A stretch of DNA of 51,240 bases from Elusimicrobiales bacterium (lineage in GTDB: Bacteria > Elusimicrobiota > Elusimicrobia > Elusimicrobiales > UBA9959), in the NCBI GenBank assembly GCA_031082205.1, contig JAVHLJ010000007.1, positions 1 through 51,240 on the forward strand. Direction: 5' to 3'. The notes under the pieces are model-generated. The model saw only the letters and a program-made list of their open reading frames with translations. It was not told where the DNA came from and searched no databases. A program made the translations under genes and the position numbers. Positions 34,004 to 42,828 of this stretch are shown here, piece by piece. Each line of letters opens with the position of its first letter. Within the stretch, counting starts at the first letter, position 1.

Positions 34004-36100
34004 TTAGAAGCCGCTCCAGCCGGCCTTCTCCTCCATCGCGGTGCGGCACTTTATGTTGGCGAAAGTCCCGAGCTCGGTCTCCATCAGCAGCGGGCGCTGC
34101 GTCATGGGCGTCAGCTCCTCGGGCTTTACGCCCTCGGCGCGGCAGACGGAGAGTATCAGCGAATTGCAGGTCTTGGAGCCGCAGGCGCCCATGCCGGCGC
34201 GCGTGACGGCCTTGAGCTGGTTGAGGTCGCGCATCCCCGAGCGCAGCGCGCGGCGTATCTCGCCCAGCGTGACCCGCTCGCAGCGGCAGATCACCGTGTC
34301 GTCCGGAGAGTCCTTCGTCACGGCGTGCTTGCCGGGTTTCTCTTCCGCGTAGAGCCGCACGCCGGCCACCTTGTCGGCTATCGCGCCGTCGACGGCCAGC
34401 TGGAGGATGAGCGTGCTGTCGGCCTTGAAATCGCGGATATCGACGATCCCGGCCTTGCCGAGCGGGCAGCCTTCCCAGTCGGTCAGTTCCAGCTCGTCGC
34501 CCTTCTTCACCGCGCCGCGGCCTATCTCGAAGGGCACGGCCACCGTCGGGACCTTCTCGTCCTTGCGGCGGTCCACTATGGTTATGGCCAGGCCGGGGCA
34601 GATCACCAGGCATTTGAAGCAGCCGATGCACTCGCCCTCGAACTTCGGGGCGGCCATGATGTTCCCGACGGGTATCTTTATCGACTTCTTGGGACAGGAG
34701 GTGGCGCAGGGATTGCAGGGTATCTCCTGGCGGCAGTGCAGGACGGGGTATACCTTGCGGTCGTGGTCCCGCTCCTTCACGGCGCCGGTTGGGCCGGGGC
34801 GGGACTTGAGCGTCTCGAGCTTCTCGTACCAGAAGGCGGGCACCGGGCCGGCCATGACGCCCAGGCTCTTGAGCACCTTGTGCGCGGTTATCTTGCCGCT
34901 GAACATGGCGGCCGAGGCCTCGGCTATCTCCTCGGCGTCGCCGCAGACGAAGGCGTTCATGCCGAAGGCCAGCGCCTGCTGGTGGAACTCGTTTATCGAA
35001 TTGAGCCCGACGGCTATGAGCAGCGTGTCGGCCTCGAAGGTCTTCTCGGTGCCGGGCAGCGGCCGGAACCTGTCGTCCACCTGCGCTATGGTCACGCGCT
35101 CCAGCTCCTCTTTGCCTTCCGCCCGCAGTATGGTGTGGCGGGTGTATACGGGCACGCCGAGGCGCCGGATCTTGTCCTCGTGCACCTTGTAGCCGCCGCA
35201 GCGCTCCTGCGCCTCGATCAGGCCGACCACCTTTATGCCGGCCTGCATGGCGTGGTAGGCCGCTATGAGGCCGACGTTCCCGCCGCCGACGATGAAAAGC
35301 TTTTTGGAGGGGCGGACCAGGTCGCGGTTGACCAGCGTCTGGAAGGCGCCGGCGCCGTAGACGCCGGGCAGCGTATTGCCGGGGAACGGCAGGGATTTTT
35401 CCCTGGCCCCGGCCGCGGTCACGATGGCCTTGGGCTTTACCAGGCAGTAGGTGCCGTCGCGCACCACGCCCGCCTTCTTGTCGGAGAACACGGCCACGCA
35501 GGAGGAATTGAGCCATACCTTGACCGACGGGTATTCCTTGAGCTGGTCCGTCAGCTTGTCGGCTATGTCTATGCCGCGCGTGCCGGCGTAGCAGTCCTCC
35601 ACGGAACCGAAGAACTTATGGGTCTGCAGCACCAGCTTGCCGCCCAGCTTGTGCTTATCGTCGACTATTATGGTGGGGACATTGAGCTTGCCGAGTTCTA
35701 TGGCCGCGGCCAGGCCCGAGGGCCCGCCGCCTATTATCAGCGCGTCGGTCTCCAGTTCCTCTATGCGGCCGGCGTCCTGCACGCAGACGGCGGGCGGAAG
35801 CCCGGGTACGCCCCGGAGCTCCTCCACCTTCATGCCCGCGCGCACGGGCGTCACGCATGATTTCACCGATATCCCGTCGGCCAGCACCGAGCACTGGGCG
35901 CACTGGCCGTTGGCGCAGAAGATGCCCTGCGGGCTGCCGTCGCGGTGGTGGCGGCTGAATATTTTCACGCCGTTGGCGAAGAGCGCCGTGGAGATCATCT
36001 CGCCGTCGAGGGCCTCCAGCTCGCGTCCGCCGAAAGTGAATTTGACCCGCGCTCCCGCCGGCGGGGTCAGTATCATGTGGTCTTCTATGCGCTCGCTCAT
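34004..36100 (-). CDS. Amino-acid dehydrogenase alpha subunit, multi-cofactor fusion
   Basis: A 698-residue electron-transfer subunit joining several modules. Residues about 15-105 form an HcnA-like [2Fe-2S] domain (CANGQCAQC...SCVT). A pyridine-nucleotide/FAD oxidoreductase follows (about 117-440), with GGGPSGLAAAIELG and GGGNVGLIAAYHA. Next come two [4Fe-4S]-type Cys clusters (about 465-525; CNPCATSCP and ECIGCFKCLVICP), a linker, and a BFD-like [2Fe-2S] domain (CRCERVTLGEI...GACGSKTC). This layout resembles the alpha subunits of proline dehydrogenase and sarcosine or opine oxidase complexes, with a ferredoxin module built in. GGAGG lies four bases before the ATG. It heads the operon with the beta subunit. 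Confidence 0.87.
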   Translation of the reverse strand: MSERIEDHMILTPPAGARVKFTFGGRELEALDGEMISTALFANGVKIFSRHHRDGSPQGIFCANGQCAQCSVLADGISVKSCVTPVRAGMKVEELRGVPGLPPAVCVQDAGRIEELETDALIIGGGPSGLAAAIELGKLNVPTIIVDDKHKLGGKLVLQTHKFFGSVEDCYAGTRGIDIADKLTDQLKEYPSVKVWLNSSCVAVFSDKKAGVVRDGTYCLVKPKAIVTAAGAREKSLPFPGNTLPGVYGAGAFQTLVNRDLVRPSKKLFIVGGGNVGLIAAYHAMQAGIKVVGLIEAQERCGGYKVHEDKIRRLGVPVYTRHTILRAEGKEELERVTIAQVDDRFRPLPGTEKTFEADTLLIAVGLNSINEFHQQALAFGMNAFVCGDAEEIAEASAAMFSGKITAHKVLKSLGVMAGPVPAFWYEKLETLKSRPGPTGAVKERDHDRKVYPVLHCRQEIPCNPCATSCPKKSIKIPVGNIMAAPKFEGECIGCFKCLVICPGLAITIVDRRKDEKVPTVAVPFEIGRGAVKKGDELELTDWEGCPLGKAGIVDIRDFKADSTLILQLAVDGAIADKVAGVRLYAEEKPGKHAVTKDSPDDTVICRCERVTLGEIRRALRSGMRDLNQLKAVTRAGMGACGSKTCNSLILSVCRAEGVKPEELTPMTQRPLLMETELGTFANIKCRTAMEEKAGWSGF

Positions 36101-36135
36101 CCGTCCTCCGTGTGGTCAAAGGGCCGGAATCAATG

Positions 36136-36163
36136 TTACAAAAATTTATATATACTCTTCTCA
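36136..36163. promoter_or_regulatory. AT-rich divergent promoter region
   Basis: A 25-base AT-rich island between divergent genes in GC-rich DNA. On the plus strand TATACT (36151-36156) ends seven bases before the glycosyltransferase ATG, leaving no space for a ribosome-binding site, so that transcript may be leaderless. The minus-strand promoter of the dehydrogenase operon should lie in the same island, but no clear box was picked. Confidence 0.4.
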
Positions 36164-37237
36164 ATGCCGATGAAGGTCCTGCTCGCCAACCTCTGCGACT
36201 CGCCGGAGAACCTGCATCTCGAGCGGGCCCTGGTCTCCGCCGCCGGCCGGCGCCGGGGCCTGTCGCTGGACATAGTTCACGATTTCGATTTCGACTATTC
36301 TTTCATCCCCCGTGAGAAGACGGGGCCGGGCTTCCGGCTGAAATACGGGGGCGACGCGGACGCCAGGCGCGCCCTCTCCGGAGCGTACGACGCGCTCCTG
36401 GCGCTGGATTTCCCCAAGAACAGGCGCTGCGCTCCGGTTTTCGCCTGGCTTTTCTCCGGCCTCAAGGCCCGCCGGCGCTATTTCCTGGCCAATCACCTGG
36501 CCCCGCTGAAAGGCCACAACTTCACCGCCGACATATTCAGGCGCGCGAAGCTCCTGCGCGGCGCCAGGCTGGCCTGGGCCCTTGAGTACGACGACCCCGG
36601 CCCCTGGACCGGGTTCGGGCTGGAGCCCGCGCGGTTCTTCAGGCGGCCCTACTGCATAGACACGGGCTATTATTCGCCGGGCCGCGGCGACGGCGCTGGG
36701 GGATATATCCTTTCCGCGGGCAGCGCCGGCCGGGATTTTCCGGCCCTGGCCAGGGCCGCGTCGAAGATGGGCGCCAGGCTGCGCGTCAGGTCCGATTCCC
36801 CCTGCCCGGAAGGCTTCGGCTTAAACGGCGAAGCCTGGATCCCCTTCTCGCCCAACCTGCACACGCTGCTGGAGGAGATAAGGAGGGCCCGCCTGGTGGC
36901 TTTGCCGGTGGGCGGCGACTTCCTGAACGAGGCCGCCGGCAATTCGATAGCCTTCATGGCCATGGCCTGCGGCCGGCCGGTGCTTGCCAGGGACACGGCC
37001 TATATGAGGGGCTACATAAAGGACGGGGAGAACGGCTTCCTCTACGACGGCCGCTCGCGCGCGGCACTGGCCGCCGGCCTGAAGCGCGCCTTTTCTTTGC
37101 GGCCCGCGGCCACGGCGGCCCTTTGCCGCCGGGCGAGGGCGACGATGCTGGAGAGGGCTTCCATGTCGTCCCTGGCTGCCTCGGTCCTTGAGGCCATACG
37201 GCTGGACGCCCCCGCTTCCCCGTCGGGCGGGTTTTAA
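36164..37237 (+). CDS. Glycosyltransferase, family 4-like
   Basis: A 357-residue protein with a GT-B type C-terminal half: residues about 230-330 contain PFSPNLHTLLEEI, VALPVGGDFLNEAAGN-IAFMAMACGRPVLA and GENGFLYDG, matching the nucleotide-sugar-binding region of GT4 enzymes. The usual EGFG motif is replaced by LNEAAGN. The N-terminal half is less conserved. It would transfer a sugar from an activated donor to an envelope glycan or small acceptor. No other glycan genes are adjacent. The start at ATG 36164 (or 36170) gives the best N-terminus; no ribosome-binding site is seen. Confidence 0.75.
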   Translation: MPMKVLLANLCDSPENLHLERALVSAAGRRRGLSLDIVHDFDFDYSFIPREKTGPGFRLKYGGDADARRALSGAYDALLALDFPKNRRCAPVFAWLFSGLKARRRYFLANHLAPLKGHNFTADIFRRAKLLRGARLAWALEYDDPGPWTGFGLEPARFFRRPYCIDTGYYSPGRGDGAGGYILSAGSAGRDFPALARAASKMGARLRVRSDSPCPEGFGLNGEAWIPFSPNLHTLLEEIRRARLVALPVGGDFLNEAAGNSIAFMAMACGRPVLARDTAYMRGYIKDGENGFLYDGRSRAALAAGLKRAFSLRPAATAALCRRARATMLERASMSSLAASVLEAIRLDAPASPSGGF

Positions 37238-37251
37238 AAGGTCTCTTACTT

Positions 37252-37260
37252 TGTTAGAAT
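37252..37260 (+). promoter_or_regulatory. Possible extended -10 promoter of guaA
   Basis: TGTTAGAAT forms TGn plus TAGAAT, an extended -10. Transcription would begin near 37267 and leave a leader of about 88 bases. Within the leader GATCAA (37304-37309) and TTGATC (37333-37338) can pair. No known purine riboswitch core was recognised. Confidence 0.4.
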
Positions 37261-37355
37261 TTCCGCGTAAGGTTCCCCGCTCTTTGACCCCGCCTTTCCA
37301 GCAAGATCAAACTGACCCTTGACGCGTTCCCGTTGATCGTTAGCTTGCAGGTATT

Positions 37356-38888
37356 ATGGACCAGATACTCATTTTGGATTTCGGCAGCCAGTACACACAG
37401 CTCATCGCCCGCCGGCTTCGCGGCCTGCGGGTCTATTGCGAAATACTCCCCTTCGGCGCCAGCGCGGAAGAGATACTCTCCCGCTCGCCGAGGGGGATAA
37501 TTCTTTCCGGGGGGCCGTCGAGCGTCTACGACCCCAAGGCGCCGCGCCCCGGGCTGGACATATTCAACCTCGGCGTCCCGGTGCTGGGCATCTGCTACGG
37601 CATGCAGCTGATGGCCAGGGAACTGGGCGGCGGGGTTCACAAGGCGCATAAGCGCGAATACGGCTTCAGCAGGATAAAGATAAAGCCCGGCTCCCGCCTC
37701 TTCAAGGGAATATCCGGCTCGCCGCAGGTCTGGATGAGCCACGGCGACGAGGTCAAGCAGGCCCCGCCCGGCTTCAGGGTCACCGCGACCAGCGCCGACA
37801 TGGGCCTTTCCGCCATGGAGGACCCCGCCCGCGGCCTCTACGCCCTGCAGTTCCACCCCGAGGTCCATCACACCGAGAAAGGAGTGAAGGTCATAGAGAA
37901 CTTCGCCCGCGGCGTCTGCGGCTACAAGGGCCGCTGGTCGCCCGCTTCGCTGGTCAAAGAGACCATAAAAGAGATCAGAGAAAAGGCCGGCTCCGGCTCG
38001 GCCATCTGCGCGCTGTCCGGCGGTGTGGATTCCTCCGTGGCCGCGGTACTGGCGCACAGGGCGCTGGGCAAAAAACTCCACTGCATCTTCGTCGATACCG
38101 GCCTCATACGCGAGGGCGACCGCGAGCGGATGGAGAGGGTCTTCAGGAAGAAGTTCCATTTCAACCTGCGCATAGCCGACGCCTCCAAGGTGTTCCTGAA
38201 AAAGCTCGCCGGCGTCACCGACCCCGAGCGCAAGCGCAAGATCATCGGCCACACCTTCATAGAGGTCTTCGATAGGGAAGCGAAGAAGATAAAGGGGGCC
38301 CGCTGGCTGGTGCAGGGCACTCTTTACCCCGACGTCATCGAGTCCGTCTCGGTCAAAGGCCCCTCCGTCGTCATCAAGAGCCATCACAATGTCGGCGGCC
38401 TGCCGGAGAAGATGAAGATGGGCCTGCTGGAGCCGCTCAAGTTCCTTTTCAAGGACGAGGTGCGCGAGCTCGGCCGCGGCCTGGGCATCCCCGAAAGCAT
38501 ACTCATGCAGCACCCTTTCCCCGGCCCGGGGCTGGCCATACGCATAATAGGAGACGTCACCCCGGAGCGCCTGGCAGTCCTGAAAAAGGCCGACCTCGTC
38601 ATGCGCGAGGAGATAATCAAGGCCGGCTGGTACGGCAAAATATGGCAGGCCTTCTGCGTCCTGCTGCCGGTCAAGTCCGTCGGCGTCATGGGCGACGAGC
38701 GCTCCTACGAGAACACGCTGGCGCTGAGGTGCGTGGAATCCGTCGACGGCATGACCGCCGACTGGTCCAAGCTCCCGCACGACCTGCTCCGCAGGATCTC
38801 GTCCCGGGTGGTCAGCGAGGTGCGCGGCATCAACCGCGTCGTCTACGACGTCACCTCCAAACCCCCGGCCACGATCGAATGGGAATGA
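37356..38888 (+). CDS. guaA: GMP synthase (glutamine-hydrolysing)
   Basis: A 510-residue enzyme that aminates XMP to GMP using glutamine and ATP. The N-terminal class I glutamine amidotransferase has the nucleophile Cys80 in GICYGMQL and the His/Glu pair in FHPEVHHT. The ATP-pyrophosphatase domain has the P-loop SGGVDSS. The C-terminal dimerisation domain contains QHPFPGPGLAIRIIG and ends in TIEWE. Length is normal. Only a short CAGG precedes the ATG. It opens the purine cluster but is separated from purC by a palindromic element of about 200 bp. Confidence 0.97.
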   Translation: MDQILILDFGSQYTQLIARRLRGLRVYCEILPFGASAEEILSRSPRGIILSGGPSSVYDPKAPRPGLDIFNLGVPVLGICYGMQLMARELGGGVHKAHKREYGFSRIKIKPGSRLFKGISGSPQVWMSHGDEVKQAPPGFRVTATSADMGLSAMEDPARGLYALQFHPEVHHTEKGVKVIENFARGVCGYKGRWSPASLVKETIKEIREKAGSGSAICALSGGVDSSVAAVLAHRALGKKLHCIFVDTGLIREGDRERMERVFRKKFHFNLRIADASKVFLKKLAGVTDPERKRKIIGHTFIEVFDREAKKIKGARWLVQGTLYPDVIESVSVKGPSVVIKSHHNVGGLPEKMKMGLLEPLKFLFKDEVRELGRGLGIPESILMQHPFPGPGLAIRIIGDVTPERLAVLKKADLVMREEIIKAGWYGKIWQAFCVLLPVKSVGVMGDERSYENTLALRCVESVDGMTADWSKLPHDLLRRISSRVVSEVRGINRVVYDVTSKPPATIEWE

Positions 38889-38903
38889 GGGCGCCAAAAG
38901 GCG

Positions 38904-39104
38904 GGCTTTCCGGTCCCCCTTCCGGCGAGGAACATGCGGAGGTTTTTCCCTCGAGCGAGCGAGGGGACCGGCACTGCCGGACGGGCATGATTGTCTGAGG
39001 CCCGAGGCGCTATGCGGCCGGGCCGAGTTCGTGCCCGGCCGAGCGAGAGAAGAGTGGGCCCGGAAAAACCGTACCGTGACGAGCGGAAGGGGGGCCGGGA
39101 AGCC
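38904..39104. repeat. Palindromic element A (201 bp) between guaA and purC
   Basis: The ends (38904-38924 and 39084-39104) are inverted repeats of 21 bases with two mismatches, both of the G-T kind that can still pair in RNA. Inside, GGTTTTTCC (38941-38949) matches GGAAAAACC (39062-39070). The centre holds further hairpins such as CGGCCGGGC with GCCCGGCCG. No open frame is evident. It could be a MITE/REP-like element or a structured RNA. A second element of similar design follows purQ. Confidence 0.7.
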
Positions 39105-39132
39105 TAACAGAGGACCAGGAATAAGGAGGACG

Positions 39133-39996
39133 ATGACTCAACTGAAGCCGTTCCATAAGGGTAAAGTAAGGGATCTCTACGCGATAGGGGACGACAAGCT
39201 CCTCATAATCGCCTCGGACCGCGTCTCCGCCTTCGACTTCGTACTGCCCACGCCCATACCGGGCAAAGGCGAAATGCTCAACAGGATAAGCCTCTTCTGG
39301 TTCGCCAGGACCGGCCACATCATAAAGAACCACCTCATAACCGCCGACCCCGCCGAAATAGAGAAACGCCTCCCCGCCGGCCACGGCATACCGCTCACCG
39401 GCGGCGCCGTCCTCGTAAAAAGAACCAAACGCGTGGACTTCGAATGCATAGTCCGCGGCTACATAACCGGCTCCGGCTGGAAAGAATACCTCAAGAGCGG
39501 CACCATCTGCGGCATAAAACTGCCCGCGGGCCTCAAGGAAGCGCAGAAGCTCCCCGAGCCCATCTTCACCCCCACCAGCAAGGCCGACCAGGGCCACGAC
39601 GAGAACGTCACGCTGGACGACATGATCGCCGCGCTGGGCCGGGAGAAGGCGGAATTCATAAAGAACAAGAGCCTCGAACTCTACAAGTACGGCTCGGCCC
39701 ACGCCGAGTCGCGCGGCATAATACTGGCCGACACCAAGTTCGAGTTCGGCGAGCTGGACGGGGAGATCATCCTCATAGACGAGGCGCTGACCCCGGACTC
39801 GTCGCGCTTCTGGGACGCCGCCCATTACAGGGTAGGCAGCAGCCCGGAGAGCTTCGACAAGCAGTTCGTCCGCGACTGGCTGGAGAAAGAATCCGGCTGG
39901 GACAAGAAGTCGGCCCCTCCCGCTTTGCCGGAAAAAGTCGTCGCGGGCACCGTCGCCCGCTACCGCGAGGCCCTCGATAAACTGGCCAAAGGATGA
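39133..39996 (+). CDS. purC: SAICAR synthase
   Basis: A 287-residue phosphoribosylaminoimidazole-succinocarboxamide synthase, which joins CAIR and aspartate using ATP in de novo purine synthesis. It shows GKVRDLY near residue 10, SDRVSAFDFVLPTPIPGKG, ECIVRGYITGSGWKEY, and a late DTKFEFG...DE-LTPDSSR segment that binds ATP and metal. AAGGAGG lies five bases before the ATG at 39133. The next gene begins one base after its stop, so it heads a tightly packed purC-purS-purL-purQ run. Confidence 0.97.
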   Translation: MTQLKPFHKGKVRDLYAIGDDKLLIIASDRVSAFDFVLPTPIPGKGEMLNRISLFWFARTGHIIKNHLITADPAEIEKRLPAGHGIPLTGGAVLVKRTKRVDFECIVRGYITGSGWKEYLKSGTICGIKLPAGLKEAQKLPEPIFTPTSKADQGHDENVTLDDMIAALGREKAEFIKNKSLELYKYGSAHAESRGIILADTKFEFGELDGEIILIDEALTPDSSRFWDAAHYRVGSSPESFDKQFVRDWLEKESGWDKKSAPPALPEKVVAGTVARYREALDKLAKG

Positions 39997-39997
39997 T

Positions 39998-40444
39998 ATG
40001 GTCATAGAGATAAAGACGAAGCCGAAGTACGCCGCCTCGGAGGACGCCGCGCTCCTGGCGCGCATGCGCGCCGCGGGCCTGCCGCTCAAGGCCGCCTCGA
40101 CGGCCCGGCTTTACCGGATAGAAGCGGAGTGGGCGGCGGGCGATTATAAGAAAGCCGCCGCCGGCCTGCTGGCCGATCCGCTGACGGACGACTGGTCCGT
40201 CGGCGGCCGCCGGCCGCCGGCCGGGTGCTGGCGCGCCGAGGTCTGGCTCAAGAATTCCGTCACCGACGTGATAGGCGAAAGCGTCTCGGAGGCCGCCGCC
40301 GGTTTCCTGGGCGTGGAGGCGCCGAAGGTCCGCTTCGGCCACGCCTTCTATTTCAAGGGCCCCGCCGGGCCCGCGGCCGAAAAAGCCGCGGCCAGGGCCC
40401 TTTCCAACCCCCTCATACATTCTTTCAAGGTCGTGAAACGATGA
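39998..40444 (+). CDS. purS: Duplicated PurS subunit of FGAM synthetase
   Basis: A 148-residue protein, about twice the usual PurS length of roughly 80. The two halves (about 1-70 and 76-148) follow the same plan: a beta strand, a G-x-x-L helix, a strand near R-L-Y or H-A-F-Y, then an A-rich helix ending L-x-(D/N)-PL. PurS normally works as a homodimer bridging PurL and PurQ; a fused pair would act as a pseudodimer, as in the N-terminal domain of large PurL. The gene starts one base after purC and overlaps purL by ATGA. Identification rests strongly on position plus this internal repeat. Confidence 0.75.
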   Translation: MVIEIKTKPKYAASEDAALLARMRAAGLPLKAASTARLYRIEAEWAAGDYKKAAAGLLADPLTDDWSVGGRRPPAGCWRAEVWLKNSVTDVIGESVSEAAAGFLGVEAPKVRFGHAFYFKGPAGPAAEKAAARALSNPLIHSFKVVKR

Positions 40445-42828
40445 ACGACAGGATAGAGAACTTCAACAGCCTCAGGCCGGCCGAGCTGGCGGCGCTGGAC
40501 AAGGCCGCCGGCTGGTCGCTCAACGCGGCGGAACTGGCCGCCGCCCAGAGGCATTTCAGGAAGCTGGGCCGCCCGCCGACGCGGGGAGAGCTGGAGACCA
40601 TAGCCCAGACCTGGTCCGAGCACTGCAAGCACAAGACCTTCTCCGGCCCGGTGCGCTTCGAGCGCAACGGGAAAGTCAAACGGTATAAGAACCTCTTCAA
40701 GGAGACCATAGTCGCCGCGACTAAAACGCTCAACAGGCCCTGGTGTCTTTCGGTGTTCAAGGACAACGCCGGCGTGGTCGAATTCGGCCGCGGTAAAAAA
40801 TGGGGCCTTGCCTTCAAGGCCGAGACGCACAATCATCCCTGCGCGCTGGAGCCCTACGGCGGCGCCGAGACCGGCGTCGGCGGCGTGGTGCGCGACATAC
40901 TCGGCGTGGGCCTGGGCGCCAAGCCGGTGCTAAATACCGATTTCTTCTGCTTCGGCCGGCAGGATTCCGGGATGAAGCTGCCGCCCGGCGCCCTCGGCGC
41001 GCGACGGATCATGGAAGGCGTGGTCGAGGGCGTGCGCGACTACGGCAACCGGATGGGCATACCGACGGCCGCCGGCGGCGTCGTTTTCGACGACGGCTAC
41101 GCGCTCAACCCGCTGGTCTTCGTAGGCTGCGCCGGACTGATACCGCGCGACAAGATAGACAAGAAAGTGCGCCCCGGCGACCTGATAGTGGCCGTGGGCG
41201 GCCGCACCGGGCGCGACGGCATACACGGCGCGACCTTCTCCTCGGCCGATATCGGCGAGGACTCGCCGTCGTCGGCGGTGCAGATAGGCCACGCGATAAA
41301 CGAGAAGAAGATACTCGACGCCCTGCTGCGCGCCCGCGACAAGGGCCTTTACTCCGCCGTGACCGACTGCGGCGCGGGCGGCTTCTCGTCGGCCATAGGC
41401 GAGCTGGCCTCCGACTGCGGCGCGGTGGTGGACCTGGAGAAAGCGCCGCTCAAGGACGTCTCGCTCGAGCCCTGGGAGATCTGGGTGTCCGAGTCGCAGG
41501 AGCGGATGGTCCTCTCCGTGCCGGAGCGGAACCTGCCGGCGCTCAGGAAGATATTCGCCCGCGAGGAATGCGAGCTGGCCGTGCTGGGCCGCTTCAATAA
41601 AAGCGGCAGGCTGCTGGTGCGGTTCATGGGCGAGCCGGTGGTGGACCTGCGCAACGATTTCCTGCACGGCGGCGTGCCGAACTTCGAGAAGCGCGCCGTG
41701 CATAAGCCGGTCCCGGTCAGCTCCCGGCCCCCGGCGAAACCCCGCCGGCCGCTCGGCCGGCTGCTGCGGGAGATCCTCGCCCACCCCAATGTGCGTTCGC
41801 GCGCGCCGATAGTGCGGCAGTACGACCACGAGGTGCAGGGCGGCACGGTGGTGAAACCTTTCACGGGACCGGCCGGCTACGGTCCGTCCGACGGCGCGGT
41901 CATCTGGCCGCAGTCCGCCACGCGCGACCTGGGCGATTTCTCCGGCTTCGCCGCCGCGCACGGCATCTGCCCTTCGGTGGGGCGCATAGACCCCTGCCAG
42001 ATGGCGCTCTACGCCTGCGACGAAGCGATGCGCAACCTGCTCTGCTGCGGCGCGGACATCACGAAGGCCGCCTTCCTGGACAACTTCTGCGCCGCCTCGC
42101 CGGCCGATCCGAAAGTGCTGGGCGACCTGGTCCTGGCGGCCGAAGGCTGCAGGGAGGCCGCGCTGGGCTTCGGCGCGCCTTTCATCTCGGGCAAGGACAG
42201 CTTCTATAACCAGTCGGCCGACGCGAAGGGGAAGCCTTACCCCATACCGCTGACGCTGCTCATCTCCGCCGTCGCGCCGGTTGACGATGTCCGCTCGGCG
42301 GTGACCACGAACTTCAAGCGCGCGGGCAACCCGGTCTACCTGGCCGGCGTCGCCTGGCGGGGGCTGGGCGGCTCGATCTACAACGAACTCGAGAGGTCCG
42401 GCAATAACGCGCTGGGCGTCATCTCCATAGAGGAGAGCGCGCGGCTTTACCGCGGCCTGCTGCCGGCCTTCAGGGCCGGGCTGGTAATGGCGGCTCACGA
42501 CATCTCCGACGGCGGCTTCGCGGCCGCGGCGGCCGAGATGGCCTTCGGCGGCGGCCTCGGAGCCGATCTCTGCCCGGAGACCGGCTACGCGCAGGACGGC
42601 ATCAGCCAGGCCGAGCTGCTTTTCGGGGAGTCCCCGTCGCGCCTGCTGATAGAGGTGGACAGGGAGCGGGAGCTGGCCTTCCGCTCGATGGTGGCCGGCC
42701 TGCCGGTGGAGCGGGTGGGCTTCGTCAGCGCCGGGCACGACCTGACGCTGCTCGACGGCGCCGGCCGCGAGCTGCTGCGGGAGGACATCGCCGTGCTCCT
42801 CGAGTGCTGGTCCGGGGAGGGAATATGA
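40441..42828 (+). CDS. purL: Phosphoribosylformylglycinamidine synthase, PurL subunit
   Basis: A 795-residue ATP-dependent subunit that converts FGAR to FGAM with ammonia from PurQ. It shows TWSEHCKHKTF near residue 60, the AETHNHP and EPYGGAETGVGGVVRD active-site segments, and two tandem AIR-synthase-like halves. The second half carries FISGKDSFYNQ and AHDISDGG. It is the small type lacking an N-terminal PurS domain and a C-terminal glutaminase, both supplied here by separate genes. The ATG at 40441 overlaps the purS stop, and its own stop overlaps the purQ start, so all three should be made in balanced amounts. Confidence 0.96.
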   Translation: MNDRIENFNSLRPAELAALDKAAGWSLNAAELAAAQRHFRKLGRPPTRGELETIAQTWSEHCKHKTFSGPVRFERNGKVKRYKNLFKETIVAATKTLNRPWCLSVFKDNAGVVEFGRGKKWGLAFKAETHNHPCALEPYGGAETGVGGVVRDILGVGLGAKPVLNTDFFCFGRQDSGMKLPPGALGARRIMEGVVEGVRDYGNRMGIPTAAGGVVFDDGYALNPLVFVGCAGLIPRDKIDKKVRPGDLIVAVGGRTGRDGIHGATFSSADIGEDSPSSAVQIGHAINEKKILDALLRARDKGLYSAVTDCGAGGFSSAIGELASDCGAVVDLEKAPLKDVSLEPWEIWVSESQERMVLSVPERNLPALRKIFAREECELAVLGRFNKSGRLLVRFMGEPVVDLRNDFLHGGVPNFEKRAVHKPVPVSSRPPAKPRRPLGRLLREILAHPNVRSRAPIVRQYDHEVQGGTVVKPFTGPAGYGPSDGAVIWPQSATRDLGDFSGFAAAHGICPSVGRIDPCQMALYACDEAMRNLLCCGADITKAAFLDNFCAASPADPKVLGDLVLAAEGCREAALGFGAPFISGKDSFYNQSADAKGKPYPIPLTLLISAVAPVDDVRSAVTTNFKRAGNPVYLAGVAWRGLGGSIYNELERSGNNALGVISIEESARLYRGLLPAFRAGLVMAAHDISDGGFAAAAAEMAFGGGLGADLCPETGYAQDGISQAELLFGESPSRLLIEVDRERELAFRSMVAGLPVERVGFVSAGHDLTLLDGAGRELLREDIAVLLECWSGEGI

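Noticed and set aside
33740-35860. 706-codon plus-strand open frame across the dehydrogenase genes
   Set aside because: It runs antisense through two well-supported genes and their junction; its product is low complexity.
37261-37355. Purine riboswitch before guaA
   Set aside because: The leader can form a small GATCAA/TTGATC stem, but the conserved three-way-junction core of purine riboswitches is not visible.
37254-38897. 547-codon minus-strand open frame opposite guaA
   Set aside because: Antisense to guaA, whose motifs are unambiguous; no motif on this strand.
40930-42738. 602-codon minus-strand open frame within purL
   Set aside because: Antisense shadow of purL with Arg/Gly/His-rich sequence and no family features.
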